The position numbers and the translations under genes are program-made. Positions 22,295 through 30,571 of a stretch of 33,358 bases of DNA are shown in pieces (the first letter of the stretch is position 1; every line of letters starts with the position of its first letter). The stretch spans positions 1 through 33,358 of the forward strand of contig CATLBG010000004.1 of NCBI GenBank assembly GCA_949878595.1. Reading direction: 5' to 3'. Source of the DNA: an uncultured Clostridia bacterium. Lineage in GTDB: Bacteria > Bacillota > Clostridia > Christensenellales > UBA1242. The notes beneath the pieces were generated by a model. It had not been told where the DNA came from. It was given only the letters and a program-made list of their open reading frames with translations, and made no database searches.

Positions 22295-23623
22295 TTAGTT
22301 TTCAATGAATGTTATTTTGGCAATTTTATCTACTGTTCCACTAAGTTTTACACTTTCACCAATATCATATTCTGCAACAAGATAAATATGATTTCCACTG
22401 GCAAGCACTGGGATTTTATCTCTTAAATCAGTATCTATCTTTTTATCTGTAAAATAATCATTAAGTTTTTTTGAACCAGAGCCAAGTTTTGCAAACTCGT
22501 CGCCTGGTTTTCTAAATCTCCAAACAGCATCATTTGAAACCTTGTAATAGTCAATATAAAAGTTGCCATCACCATAAGACACATCATAGGCATTTACTAT
22601 TTCAACTAAAATTTTTCCATAACCATCAATTTCTGTTTCGCCAATAGTGAAGACATATTCTTGATTTTGTACCTTTTTTGCGGTTTTTTTATAAAATTTT
22701 ATGCCAGAATAAACTTTTTTTGCAGTTATTCCATGAGGTAAATCAAGATAAGAATTTACTGGAAGATTATTTAGTTCTAACGCTAATTTGTAGTGTTTTG
22801 ATTCAATGTCTGAAAAAATATTGAGTTTAACAAAAACGTGTTTAAGATATTCACGGACAATAAAATTTTCATTTTCAAAAGCTGATGATTTGAGCAAGAC
22901 ATCTGAACCCTCCATAATTATTAAATTTTCATCAACCAAACTCTCTATATAATTTTGAACTTCGCCACAACGCTCACCAAAACTAGCTATCATGCGGACA
23001 GCCTCTGGATATATTTTTTCTAAATCTTTTATTACAACATTTCTTATATAATTTCTTGTGCAATTGTTTTCTAAATTTGTTGAATCTGTTACAAAGGCTA
23101 TTTTATTTTGCTCGCAAAGTTCTAAAATATCTGCCTTAGTTAAATTTAAAAAAGGTCTGATTATTTCACCATTAGATTTAATTCCTGCACCACCACCAAG
23201 TCCGCTGCCTCTGCATATATTCATAAGAATCGTCTCTGCCTGATCACACATATGATGAGCCACAAATAATTTGTTTAGTTTTTCAGATTTCATAACGTTG
23301 TTAATCAAATCATATCTCGCAATTCTTGCAGCTTCTTCTAAGGTTTTCTTTTTGTCCTTTTTTAGCTTTTCTACATCTGCGTCTAAAATAACATAGTCTA
23401 GCTTATTTTTTTTGCAAAAGTTCGCAACAAAATTAGAGTCTCTATCGCTCTCTTCTCCCCTCAAATGATGATTAATATTAATAACTTTAAAATAAAAATT
23501 TTTTTGCTTTTGAAGACTAATTAGAGCTGAAACCAAAAGCATAGAATCTGCCCCACCTGATACTCCAACTGCTATTCTATCATTTTCTATAATATATTCG
23601 TCTTTAATTAATTCATTTAACAT
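22295..23623 (-). CDS. tilS: tRNA(Ile)-lysidine synthase
   Basis: 442 residues. The N-terminal ATP pyrophosphatase domain has the PP-loop GVSGGADSM (about 18-26), HHLRGEESDRD and AHHMCDQAET with RGSGLGGGAGI, all signatures of TilS. The C-terminal substrate-binding domain includes WRFRKPGDEF and KLNDYFTDKKI. The enzyme attaches lysine to C34 of the CAU-anticodon tRNA so it reads AUA as isoleucine; it is essential in most bacteria. The ATG lies 18 bases after the spoIIE stop and lacks a clear ribosome site, so it is probably coupled to spoIIE. The spoIIE-tilS order is conserved in Bacillus and many Clostridia. Confidence 0.95.
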   Translation of the reverse strand: MLNELIKDEYIIENDRIAVGVSGGADSMLLVSALISLQKQKNFYFKVININHHLRGEESDRDSNFVANFCKKNKLDYVILDADVEKLKKDKKKTLEEAARIARYDLINNVMKSEKLNKLFVAHHMCDQAETILMNICRGSGLGGGAGIKSNGEIIRPFLNLTKADILELCEQNKIAFVTDSTNLENNCTRNYIRNVVIKDLEKIYPEAVRMIASFGERCGEVQNYIESLVDENLIIMEGSDVLLKSSAFENENFIVREYLKHVFVKLNIFSDIESKHYKLALELNNLPVNSYLDLPHGITAKKVYSGIKFYKKTAKKVQNQEYVFTIGETEIDGYGKILVEIVNAYDVSYGDGNFYIDYYKVSNDAVWRFRKPGDEFAKLGSGSKKLNDYFTDKKIDTDLRDKIPVLASGNHIYLVAEYDIGESVKLSGTVDKIAKITFIEN

Positions 23624-23641
23624 AATATTAAACCAATTAAA

Positions 23642-25906
23642 TTAATTTTTCAATAAATTTATGCCTATTATTGTCATGTCGTCAATATGTTTTTGATTTT
23701 GAACGCCAGCATCGTAGACAACCTCATCTAAATATTTTTGAAGATTGAAAATTTTAGCATCATTAATAAAGCTTTTATATATTTCAATATTTTCAAAAGA
23801 ATCAACTATTCCATCGCTAGCAAGAAAAATCATGTCGCCAGCAGAGATTTGTTTGCGGACAATGGTTGGCTTTATGTTTTGAACAATGCCAATTGGAAGA
23901 CTTTCAGAAACAATAACCTCGCTTGTGTTTCTGTGTTTTATTACTGATACAGTTGCACCAAGTTTAACAAAGTCACAAGTATTTTTTTCTAAGTCTAAAA
24001 CACAGGCATCTAAAGATGTGAAATTTTCTAGTCCGGCAGGAAGTAATAATTTGTTTATTGAACTAATGATCAGTGTCTCATCTAACCCAACCTCGAAAAG
24101 AGATCTGATTAGTGAAAGTACCATATTTGAAATTTTGTTAGCAGCTTCACCATGACCCATTCCATCTGCAATCGCTACAAAAAATTTATTTTCACCAAGT
24201 TTTGTAACCACAACATTGTCTCCATTTTTGTTTTCTTTTGATTTTGTTGAAACTGCAAATTCTGGTTTTATTTTGCTCACTGGAACATAAGTTGCATGAC
24301 AAATTCCAGAATACTCTAAATGCTTTGCATTTTTAAGCTTTACATTTAGTTTTGTGACTCTAACTATTGAATCTATAACTTCTCTTTTTACTGCTTGCTC
24401 ATTAGTCAAAATTAATTCTATTGAATTTATACCTGATTCATTTTCTATAATTGCAACCTCTTTTGCATCTATCATATTTTTTAAAAGTGTTTCTTTTAAA
24501 TTTTTTGATTGTTTTTCATTAATTTTAGTGGAATTTTCTATCATTTTTGCAAAATTCAAGAATATATTTGCAAAATTTTGAATTTCACTTGCAATTACCA
24601 ATTTGCTGGAGTCTTCTGATTTAACAGTCTTTTCATAAGATAAAAAATTTCTTGCAGTTTGATTTATTTCACTCATTAAAATTTTATTCTTAGAACAATA
24701 AGCAATGGCTCCATTATTAAAATCTTTATCTCCTATTTCTATTTGCTCAATTGCTTTTGACATTAAATTTTCAATAATTGATTTTTTATTTATACTCTCT
24801 AAATAGCAAGTTCTATAATATTCGCACTGACTGCAACATTTGCTTATTATGTCGTTTGCAAGTTCACAACAAGCCTTATTTCTATCTATTTTTCCAATAA
24901 TTAAGTATTTAAAGTTATTTTGCATTGAGGTTAGCGTGCTTGACATTAAAAGCAGTTTTCCCTGAATCATTTTTGTTTTTTCCTGCTCTATATTTTGTCT
25001 TATTATTTCTAATGACTCTAAACTGAATAATGCTTTTATTTTTGTTATGATATTTGTTGGAATAAATGCAAAAATTGCTACAGAAAGGAGTATTGTTACA
25101 ATGCTATAGACATCATAAATTTTGAGTAACAAAATTAGTGCAGCATAAACTGCAAAACATGAGAAAATATATAAATATTTATTTGCATTTTTAAATTGAA
25201 AAAGAATTATGCTAGCAGTCGATGAAAAAATTAAATATGAAGGGCTTGACGATGCAATTACTCCACCAAGTGAAAGAATTATGCTGAAAATAAAATATTT
25301 TTCAGCAGGCATAATCTTACAAAACCACACAAGCACGCCTGCGACTAAAAACCAACCTAGAGGATATAAAATAAAATTATATTGAAACGCTCCAACACTA
25401 AGCATCAATATTGCAATTGAGAAAAACACATAATCTCTATGAGAAAATTTTATGAAAATTAACTTATTTTTATAAACCTGAAAAAGCTTATAAAAATAAA
25501 ACAGAACTATTATTTGTAATGAAAAATTTACTAAAAAATGCCAAAGAGTTGTTAAACTGAGCATATTATAGTAAAGACTGAGAGCATTTGAAATTGATAA
25601 AAAAACATAAAGAAGCAACATCTTCTTTTTTGTTTTTAAAAACTCCATGGCAAAATAATAAAGTGTCAGAAGAACAATTTCATAAATTGTTATTATAACA
25701 AAATTTAAACTAGAAAAAAGATATATCCTTGAAATAAAATATCCACCGAGTGTAAAAAAGATATTTCCACCATAAAAAAGTCTTATGAATGCAAAAGGAA
25801 GACCTGCTGGCGAAATAAACCCAAATAAATTTATTCTCGCAAAAAAAACTTGTAGCACAAAATATGCTAACTCTTTTAATATGCATTTAGGTATCTCTTT
25901 TTTCAT
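23642..25906 (-). CDS. spoIIE: Stage II sporulation protein E, membrane PP2C phosphatase
   Basis: 754 residues: about ten N-terminal membrane helices (1-290), a central regulatory region with a Cys cluster (CCSQCEYYRTC), and a C-terminal PP2C domain. Metal-binding aspartates are visible in NGDN, ADGMGHG (D581), ASDGIVDS (D698) and HIDDMT (742-743). In spore formers SpoIIE dephosphorylates SpoIIAA at the asymmetric septum and so releases sigma F in the forespore. It is slightly shorter than the 827-residue B. subtilis protein. The ATG has no ribosome site and lies inside an inverted repeat (25904-25929). TGTCAAA on the minus strand (25976-25970) differs by one base from a Spo0A box. Its presence suggests a sporulating organism. 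Confidence 0.95.
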   Translation of the reverse strand: MKKEIPKCILKELAYFVLQVFFARINLFGFISPAGLPFAFIRLFYGGNIFFTLGGYFISRIYLFSSLNFVIITIYEIVLLTLYYFAMEFLKTKKKMLLLYVFLSISNALSLYYNMLSLTTLWHFLVNFSLQIIVLFYFYKLFQVYKNKLIFIKFSHRDYVFFSIAILMLSVGAFQYNFILYPLGWFLVAGVLVWFCKIMPAEKYFIFSIILSLGGVIASSSPSYLIFSSTASIILFQFKNANKYLYIFSCFAVYAALILLLKIYDVYSIVTILLSVAIFAFIPTNIITKIKALFSLESLEIIRQNIEQEKTKMIQGKLLLMSSTLTSMQNNFKYLIIGKIDRNKACCELANDIISKCCSQCEYYRTCYLESINKKSIIENLMSKAIEQIEIGDKDFNNGAIAYCSKNKILMSEINQTARNFLSYEKTVKSEDSSKLVIASEIQNFANIFLNFAKMIENSTKINEKQSKNLKETLLKNMIDAKEVAIIENESGINSIELILTNEQAVKREVIDSIVRVTKLNVKLKNAKHLEYSGICHATYVPVSKIKPEFAVSTKSKENKNGDNVVVTKLGENKFFVAIADGMGHGEAANKISNMVLSLIRSLFEVGLDETLIISSINKLLLPAGLENFTSLDACVLDLEKNTCDFVKLGATVSVIKHRNTSEVIVSESLPIGIVQNIKPTIVRKQISAGDMIFLASDGIVDSFENIEIYKSFINDAKIFNLQKYLDEVVYDAGVQNQKHIDDMTIIGINLLKN

Positions 25907-25929
25907 AAGTTTATGATATAAAACTTATG
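25904..25929 (-). repeat. Inverted repeat enclosing the spoIIE start codon
   Basis: Perfect 9-base arms CATAAGTTT and AAACTTATG (25904-25912 and 25921-25929) with an 8-base loop. In the mRNA the start codon is the end of the stem. Confidence 0.7.
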
Positions 25930-26008
25930 GCTTGTCAGGTTATGAATTTAATGTTTTATTTTTAAGTTTTTTGACATTTATAAAAATTTATTGTTAAATG
26001 ATGGATTT

Positions 26009-26983
26009 CTATTGTTTATTAAAGCAGTCAACAACTTTTAGAAGAGTTTTAAATATTTCTACAGCATTGTATGCTGCACCACGTCTGAGATTGTCTGCCA
26101 CAACAAAAAACATCAATTCTTTATTGTTTATTAATCTGAGTCTGCAAATATGAGTTTGGTTTGTGCCTGCAATTTTTGTTGGGAATGCAAGTTCTGTGTT
26201 ACTGCAAACATGAATATAATCACAATCTAATTTCTCTTTGAGTTCTGAAAGACTTATTTTGCTTTTTAATTTAACATAAACACTTTCTCCATGGCAATTA
26301 GAAATTGGAACACGAACTGTGGTTGCAAGCACTCTGAATTTTTTATTCAAAATTTTATTCAACTCAAACATCATTTTATTTTCTTCTGTGCAAAATCCAT
26401 TTTCTTGAATGCTGCCTATCTGTGAAATAAAATTATCTCTTATTCCCACGCTAAAGCATTTTTTAGTACCATATTTTAAATCCGAAAGTGCATTTCTGCC
26501 AGCACCACTGACTGACTGATAGGTGCTAACAACAACTAGAGATATTTCTGAAACTTTTATAATTTTATCTAAAACTATCGCAAGCTGAATAGTTGAACAA
26601 TTTGGATTTGAAATTAGCTTTGTGTTTTGAGTTAATAAATTTCCATTGATTTCAGGAACAACAAGTGGAATTTGTTTTTCTCTTCTAAATGCATTTGTGT
26701 TATCTATCACATAACTTCCGTTTGCTGCAAACTTTTTTGCCCATGCCCTGCTGACATCGTCACCTGCAGAAAAAAATACAATATCAAAATTTTGTTTAAT
26801 CACTTCATCGCTTAGTTTTGTGACCCTATAATCATTTCCATAAACAACCATTTCTTTTCCATGACTTTTTTCGGACGCAAACAAACTTAAACTTACTTTG
26901 TTTTTTAAATCTTCTTCTTTTAATACTTTTATTATCGTTTCTCCAACAAGACCTGTTGCACCAACAATAGCTATCTTAATCAT
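26009..26983 (-). CDS. asd: Aspartate-semialdehyde dehydrogenase
   Basis: 324 residues. The Rossmann motif GATGLVGE (8-15), active-site Cys C129 in SNPNCSTIQ, YQSVSGAGR and catalytic His H231 (NCHGES) identify ASADH. It reduces aspartyl phosphate to aspartate semialdehyde with NADPH, the branch point to diaminopimelate/lysine, threonine and methionine. GGAG lies 11 bases before ATG 26983. It is divergent from the aspartokinase gene, which makes its substrate; the 59-base gap includes a palindrome. Length is normal. Confidence 0.95.
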   Translation of the reverse strand: MIKIAIVGATGLVGETIIKVLKEEDLKNKVSLSLFASEKSHGKEMVVYGNDYRVTKLSDEVIKQNFDIVFFSAGDDVSRAWAKKFAANGSYVIDNTNAFRREKQIPLVVPEINGNLLTQNTKLISNPNCSTIQLAIVLDKIIKVSEISLVVVSTYQSVSGAGRNALSDLKYGTKKCFSVGIRDNFISQIGSIQENGFCTEENKMMFELNKILNKKFRVLATTVRVPISNCHGESVYVKLKSKISLSELKEKLDCDYIHVCSNTELAFPTKIAGTNQTHICRLRLINNKELMFFVVADNLRRGAAYNAVEIFKTLLKVVDCFNKQ

Positions 26984-27013
26984 AATCTAAATCTCCAACT
27001 AATTTATATGGCA

Positions 27014-27029
27014 AACTAGAATGCTAGTT
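27014..27029. promoter_or_regulatory. Palindrome between divergent asd and aspartokinase genes
   Basis: AACTAG-AATG-CTAGTT, perfect 6-base arms, lies where both promoters must be. It is a possible shared operator, with no known match. TATAAA on the minus strand (27008-27003) is the likely asd -10. Confidence 0.4.
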
Positions 27030-27031
27030 CA

Positions 27032-27042
27032 TATTATATAAT
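27032..27042 (+). promoter_or_regulatory. -10 region adjoining the aspartokinase ATG
   Basis: TATTAT (27032-27037) and TATAAT (27037-27042) directly touch ATG 27043. With no ribosome site upstream, initiation may be leaderless. Confidence 0.4.
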
Positions 27043-28011
27043 ATGAAAATTTTAAAATTTGGTGGAAAAAGCCTTGAAACTCCAGAAAAAATGCAAATTG
27101 CATGCAAATTTATTAAAAAAACATATAAAATTGAACAGAAAATTATTGTAGTTGTCAGTGCCATGGGAAGTGAAACTAGCAAATTAACAAAGCTTGCTGA
27201 AAACTTTGGATATAACGGGAGCCAAAAACGAGAACTTGCAAGCCTACTTTCAACAGGAGAAATTAAGTCTGCAACCTTATTTTGCATGATGCTAAAGAGC
27301 ATGGGAGTGCCTGCAATATCTCTCACTGGTAGAGACATTGAATTGCACACCTTTGGTGACTACTTAAATAGCAAAGTGTGTTATTTGAATAAATCTAAAA
27401 TAAGTGAAAATTTAAATAAAAATAATGTTTGCGTGATATGTGGATTTCAAGGAATAAATTCACTTGGAGAAACTGTTACTTTGGGGTTTGGAGGGTCTGA
27501 CACTACTGCCACAGCACTTGCTGCAAGTTTTAACACCCCCGTTGAAATTTATTCTGACTTCTCTGGAGTTTTTGCAGGAGACCCCAATATTTTAAATTTT
27601 AAGAAGATTAAAAAAATAGATTATAAAACTATGCTATCACTTGCAAACTCAGGAGCTAAAGTTTTAGACGAAAAGGCTTTAACTATTGCTGAAAAACACA
27701 ATATTAAAATTATATCTAAGGCAACAGCCCAGCCAATGAGAATAGGAACAGAAATTTTTGATGTGCAAAATGATGAAATTGGTATCTCTGAAATTAATGG
27801 ACTTTGCAAAATTTCTGTAGCTTTTAGTAATAGCTTAAAGTTCAATAAAATTTGCAATGCAGTTTTGAAAAGTTTAAGTGATTATAAATTTTTTGACCTT
27901 AAAATATCAAGCGAAAAAATTTCATTTTATATTTTTGAAAAAGATAAGGAAAGAGTATTCCCTGTTATCTCAAAAAAATTAAAATTGCTAAGTGAAAAAA
28001 ATATTAAATAA
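27043..28011 (+). CDS. Aspartokinase, short and divergent
   Basis: 322 residues with the amino-acid kinase fold: KFGGKS (5-10, usually KFGGTS), LSTGEIKSA, GFGGSDTTATALA (usually GRGGSDTTA), SGVFAGDP (usually DGVYTADP) and SGAKVLDEKAL (usually GAKVLHPRA). It phosphorylates aspartate, the first step of the aspartate family, and its neighbour asd performs the second. The chain ends about 80 residues after the kinase domain, where normal enzymes (about 400 or more) carry two ACT domains that bind lysine or threonine. At most one ACT-like unit fits. Several kinase residues differ from consensus, so activity and feedback control may be unusual. The start is fixed by the KFGG motif. The promoter of cadC begins only 13 bases after the stop. 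Confidence 0.85.
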   Translation: MKILKFGGKSLETPEKMQIACKFIKKTYKIEQKIIVVVSAMGSETSKLTKLAENFGYNGSQKRELASLLSTGEIKSATLFCMMLKSMGVPAISLTGRDIELHTFGDYLNSKVCYLNKSKISENLNKNNVCVICGFQGINSLGETVTLGFGGSDTTATALAASFNTPVEIYSDFSGVFAGDPNILNFKKIKKIDYKTMLSLANSGAKVLDEKALTIAEKHNIKIISKATAQPMRIGTEIFDVQNDEIGISEINGLCKISVAFSNSLKFNKICNAVLKSLSDYKFFDLKISSEKISFYIFEKDKERVFPVISKKLKLLSEKNIK

Positions 28012-28024
28012 TTATTAAAATCGC

Positions 28025-28054
28025 TTGACAGTTGAATATTTACTCAACTATAAT
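28025..28054 (+). promoter_or_regulatory. cadC-cadA promoter
   Basis: TTGACA (28025-28030), 18-base spacer, TATAAT (28049-28054). One operator palindrome fills the spacer and a second covers the start site. Confidence 0.85.
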
Positions 28055-28087
28055 ACAACTATAATAGTTGAGTATATATTCAACTAT
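28030..28087 (+). promoter_or_regulatory. CadC/SmtB-type operator array
   Basis: Two palindromes with the same geometry (TTGA-N8-TCAA): 28030-28049 lies in the promoter spacer and 28064-28087 follows the -10. A third, CAACTAT-A-ATAGTTG (28056-28070), sits between them, reusing half-sites. Operators for ArsR/SmtB regulators have just this kind of TGA...TCA palindrome, so binding of apo-CadC would block the promoter. Confidence 0.75.
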
Positions 28088-28111
28088 TTAATTTTATATT
28101 TGGAGTATTTT

Positions 28112-28468
28112 ATGACTAAAAATGAATTTTATTGCGACTGCACCATTATTCACTCTGATGTGCTTGAATGTGTTAAAACTAAAATGCTAGATAAATCTGA
28201 GTTTGATGGAATTACTAAATTTTTTAAAACCATTGGAGATAGCACACGAGTTCAAATTTTGTGGGCACTATACAACCATGAGATGTGTGTGTGCGACCTT
28301 GCTAACCTTTTGTCTATGACAAAATCTGCAATATCTCACCAACTTCGCGAACTTAGACTTGCTAACCTAGTTAAGTTTAGAAAATCTGGAAAAACTGTTT
28401 ATTATTCACTTGCTGATGACCATGTTACAAACCTAATAATAAATGCACTAAATCATATTAAGGAGTAG
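28112..28468 (+). CDS. cadC: CadC-like ArsR/SmtB metal-sensing repressor
   Basis: 118 residues from ATG 28112, which has GGAG (28102-28105) upstream; the TTG at 28025 that opens the frame is the promoter -35. The winged helix-turn-helix covers about 33-100. Both CadC metal sites are present: the thiolate Cd/Pb site with N-terminal C8/C10 and C59/C61 (MCVCD), and the alpha5 Zn site with D102, H104, H115 and E118, matching D101, H103, H114 and E117 of S. aureus CadC. It should bind the operator array upstream and release it with Cd, Pb or Zn. It is followed at once by cadA, with AAGGAG overlapping its stop. Confidence 0.92.
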   Translation: MTKNEFYCDCTIIHSDVLECVKTKMLDKSEFDGITKFFKTIGDSTRVQILWALYNHEMCVCDLANLLSMTKSAISHQLRELRLANLVKFRKSGKTVYYSLADDHVTNLIINALNHIKE

Positions 28469-28470
28469 AT

Positions 28471-30324
28471 ATGGAAAAAGAAGAGAAAATTTTAATAACT
28501 AGACTTTGCATTGCAAGTGTGCTTTTTGCATTATCATTCTTTAATTTTTTGGGTGACATTGGAAAATTTGTTACTTCTTTAGTGGGATTTTTCATTATTG
28601 GATATGATGTTATATTTAAGTCGCTAAAAGGAATTATTCATGGTGATATATTTGATGAAAGATTTTTGATGCTGGTTGCAAGCATTGGTGCCTTTGCAAT
28701 TAAGGAGTATCACGAGGCACTTGCTGTTATGCTATTTTATCAACTAGGTGAATTTTTGCAAGACCTTGCTGTTGATAGGAGCAAAGATTCAATTAAGAAA
28801 CTGATGGATATTAGACCTAATTTTGCAAATGTTATGATTGATGGTGAAACAAAAAAAGTTAACCCTAGTGAAGTTAAACCTGATGATGAAATTATTGTGT
28901 TTGCAGGAGAAAAAATCCCATTAGACGGAATCATTGTTTCTGGCACAACATCACTTGATACCGCAGCTCTAACTGGAGAAAGTATTCCAAAAGATGTCAG
29001 CGAAGGAGATTCTGTTTTGGCAGGAACAATTAATATTTCTGGAACTATCACTGTGAAAGTAACAAAGTGTTATGCTGAGTCATCTGTTTCAAAAATTATT
29101 GAAATGGTTGAAAATGCTGAAAATAAAAAGGCTAAATCTGAAAAGTTTATAACTAAGTTTGCCAAGATTTATACACCTGTAGTTGTTGGACTTGCTGTGT
29201 TGCTTGCAGTGCTACCACCTCTCGCCTTTAGTCAACCTTGGCTAACTTGGCTTCATAGAGCACTATTATTTTTAGTTGTTTCTTGCCCTTGTGCACTGGT
29301 TATATCTATTCCACTCACATTCTTTGTTGGAATTGGAGGAGCCTCAAAAAAAGGAATTCTAATCAAAGGTGCAAACCATATTGAAACTTTGGCTAATTTA
29401 AACGCAGTAGGTTTTGACAAAACTGGAACTCTGACTAAGGGAAATTTCACTGCAAGCAATGTGAAAGCAATTGGTTGCAAAGAAAATGAACTTATTAAAC
29501 TTTGTGCTTTAGCAGAAAGTGGTCAAAGCCACCCAATTGCAGAATCTATAGTAAATTTTGCGAAACAAAAAATGAAACTTGATGAAAAATTAGTTTCTGA
29601 ACAAACAGTTTTGCCAGGACTTGGAGTTAAAGCAGTAATTAAAAATAAAACAATTTATGCTGGAAACTTTAAACTTATGGAAAGCATTGGAGTGGAAGTT
29701 CCTGAAAATAATGAAATTGGAACAACAGTTTTTGTTTCTGAAGAAAGTAAGTTTCTTGGTTATATTGTTATTAGTGATGAAGTTCGTGAAACCAGCAAAT
29801 CTGCCATTGAAAAACTTAAAAAGCTTGGAATTAATCAAACTTATATGTTGACTGGTGACAAAGATGCTGTGGCCAAAACAATTGCAAATTCACTTAAAAT
29901 CGATAAATATTATTCAGAGCTCTTGCCTGAAGACAAGGCAAAAATTATTGGAGAGTTAAAAACTTCTAAAGCTTTAAAAATAGCATTCGTTGGAGATGGA
30001 ATTAACGACGCACCTGTGCTTAAAACTGCTGATGTTGGAATATCTATGGGTAAGCTTGGAAGTGACATTGCCATGGAAACTTCTGATGTTACTCTTATGG
30101 ACGACAATCCAGAAAAAGTTGCGGAAGCTATTAAGATTTCTAAAAAGACAATGCGAATAGTTAAAGAAAATATAATATTTAGTATCTCTTTTAAACTTAT
30201 TATGCTTGTGCTTGGTGCCCTTGGAATAACCACTATGTGGCTTGCAATTTTTGCAGATGTTGGCGTTTCATTGCTCGCAATATTAAACTCACTCAGAGCC
30301 CTTAGAATAAAAAATAAAAACTAG
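28471..30324 (+). CDS. cadA: Zn/Cd/Pb-exporting P1B-type ATPase
   Basis: 617 residues. Signature sites: TGES (168-171), CPC (272-274), phosphorylated D316 in DKTGT, the SHPIAE nucleotide-binding motif of P1B pumps, and GDGINDAP. The last helix has ADVGVSLLAILNSLRAL, whose Asp marks the P1B-2 (ZntA/CadA) class for divalent Zn, Cd and Pb. The usual N-terminal metal-binding domain with CxxC is absent; the protein begins directly with the membrane region. It is coupled to cadC (2 bases apart) and ends at a terminator shared with the copper operon. It confers efflux from cytosol to outside. Confidence 0.93.
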   Translation: MEKEEKILITRLCIASVLFALSFFNFLGDIGKFVTSLVGFFIIGYDVIFKSLKGIIHGDIFDERFLMLVASIGAFAIKEYHEALAVMLFYQLGEFLQDLAVDRSKDSIKKLMDIRPNFANVMIDGETKKVNPSEVKPDDEIIVFAGEKIPLDGIIVSGTTSLDTAALTGESIPKDVSEGDSVLAGTINISGTITVKVTKCYAESSVSKIIEMVENAENKKAKSEKFITKFAKIYTPVVVGLAVLLAVLPPLAFSQPWLTWLHRALLFLVVSCPCALVISIPLTFFVGIGGASKKGILIKGANHIETLANLNAVGFDKTGTLTKGNFTASNVKAIGCKENELIKLCALAESGQSHPIAESIVNFAKQKMKLDEKLVSEQTVLPGLGVKAVIKNKTIYAGNFKLMESIGVEVPENNEIGTTVFVSEESKFLGYIVISDEVRETSKSAIEKLKKLGINQTYMLTGDKDAVAKTIANSLKIDKYYSELLPEDKAKIIGELKTSKALKIAFVGDGINDAPVLKTADVGISMGKLGSDIAMETSDVTLMDDNPEKVAEAIKISKKTMRIVKENIIFSISFKLIMLVLGALGITTMWLAIFADVGVSLLAILNSLRALRIKNKN

Positions 30325-30347
30325 CAATAAATTTTGCTAGTTTTTTT
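30316..30347. terminator. Bidirectional terminator between cadA and copA
   Basis: Twelve-bp stem (30316-30327 with 30334-30345) with a 6-base loop and T runs on both sides, between convergent metal-efflux operons. Confidence 0.9.
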
Positions 30348-30352
30348 GATTT

Positions 30353-30571
30353 CTATTTTTTATCTTCTATTGAAATAACTTCGTAGCCAGAAGCCTTAAT
30401 TGTATTTTTAATTTCTTCATCAGAAACTTCTTTTGATAAAGTGATGATTGCCTGTTTCTCTTCTAAGCTTGTGTCACAATTTATTATTCCATCAATTTTT
30501 GATAAAGCTTCTGTTACATGAGCAACACAATGTGAGCACATCATTCCTTCAATTTTTATTATCTTTTTCAT
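30353..30571 (-). CDS. Possible internally initiated CopZ-like copper chaperone
   Basis: In-frame ATG 30571 inside copA would give a 72-residue HMA protein beginning MKKIIKIEG, with copper-binding MMCSHC. The sequence and length are those of a normal CopZ, which hands Cu(I) to CopA and CsoR. AGAGGAG (30584-30578) is a better ribosome site than that of copA itself. Whether it is made separately, only as part of the fusion, or both cannot be told from sequence. Confidence 0.5.
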   Translation of the reverse strand: MKKIIKIEGMMCSHCVAHVTEALSKIDGIINCDTSLEEKQAIITLSKEVSDEEIKNTIKASGYEVISIEDKK

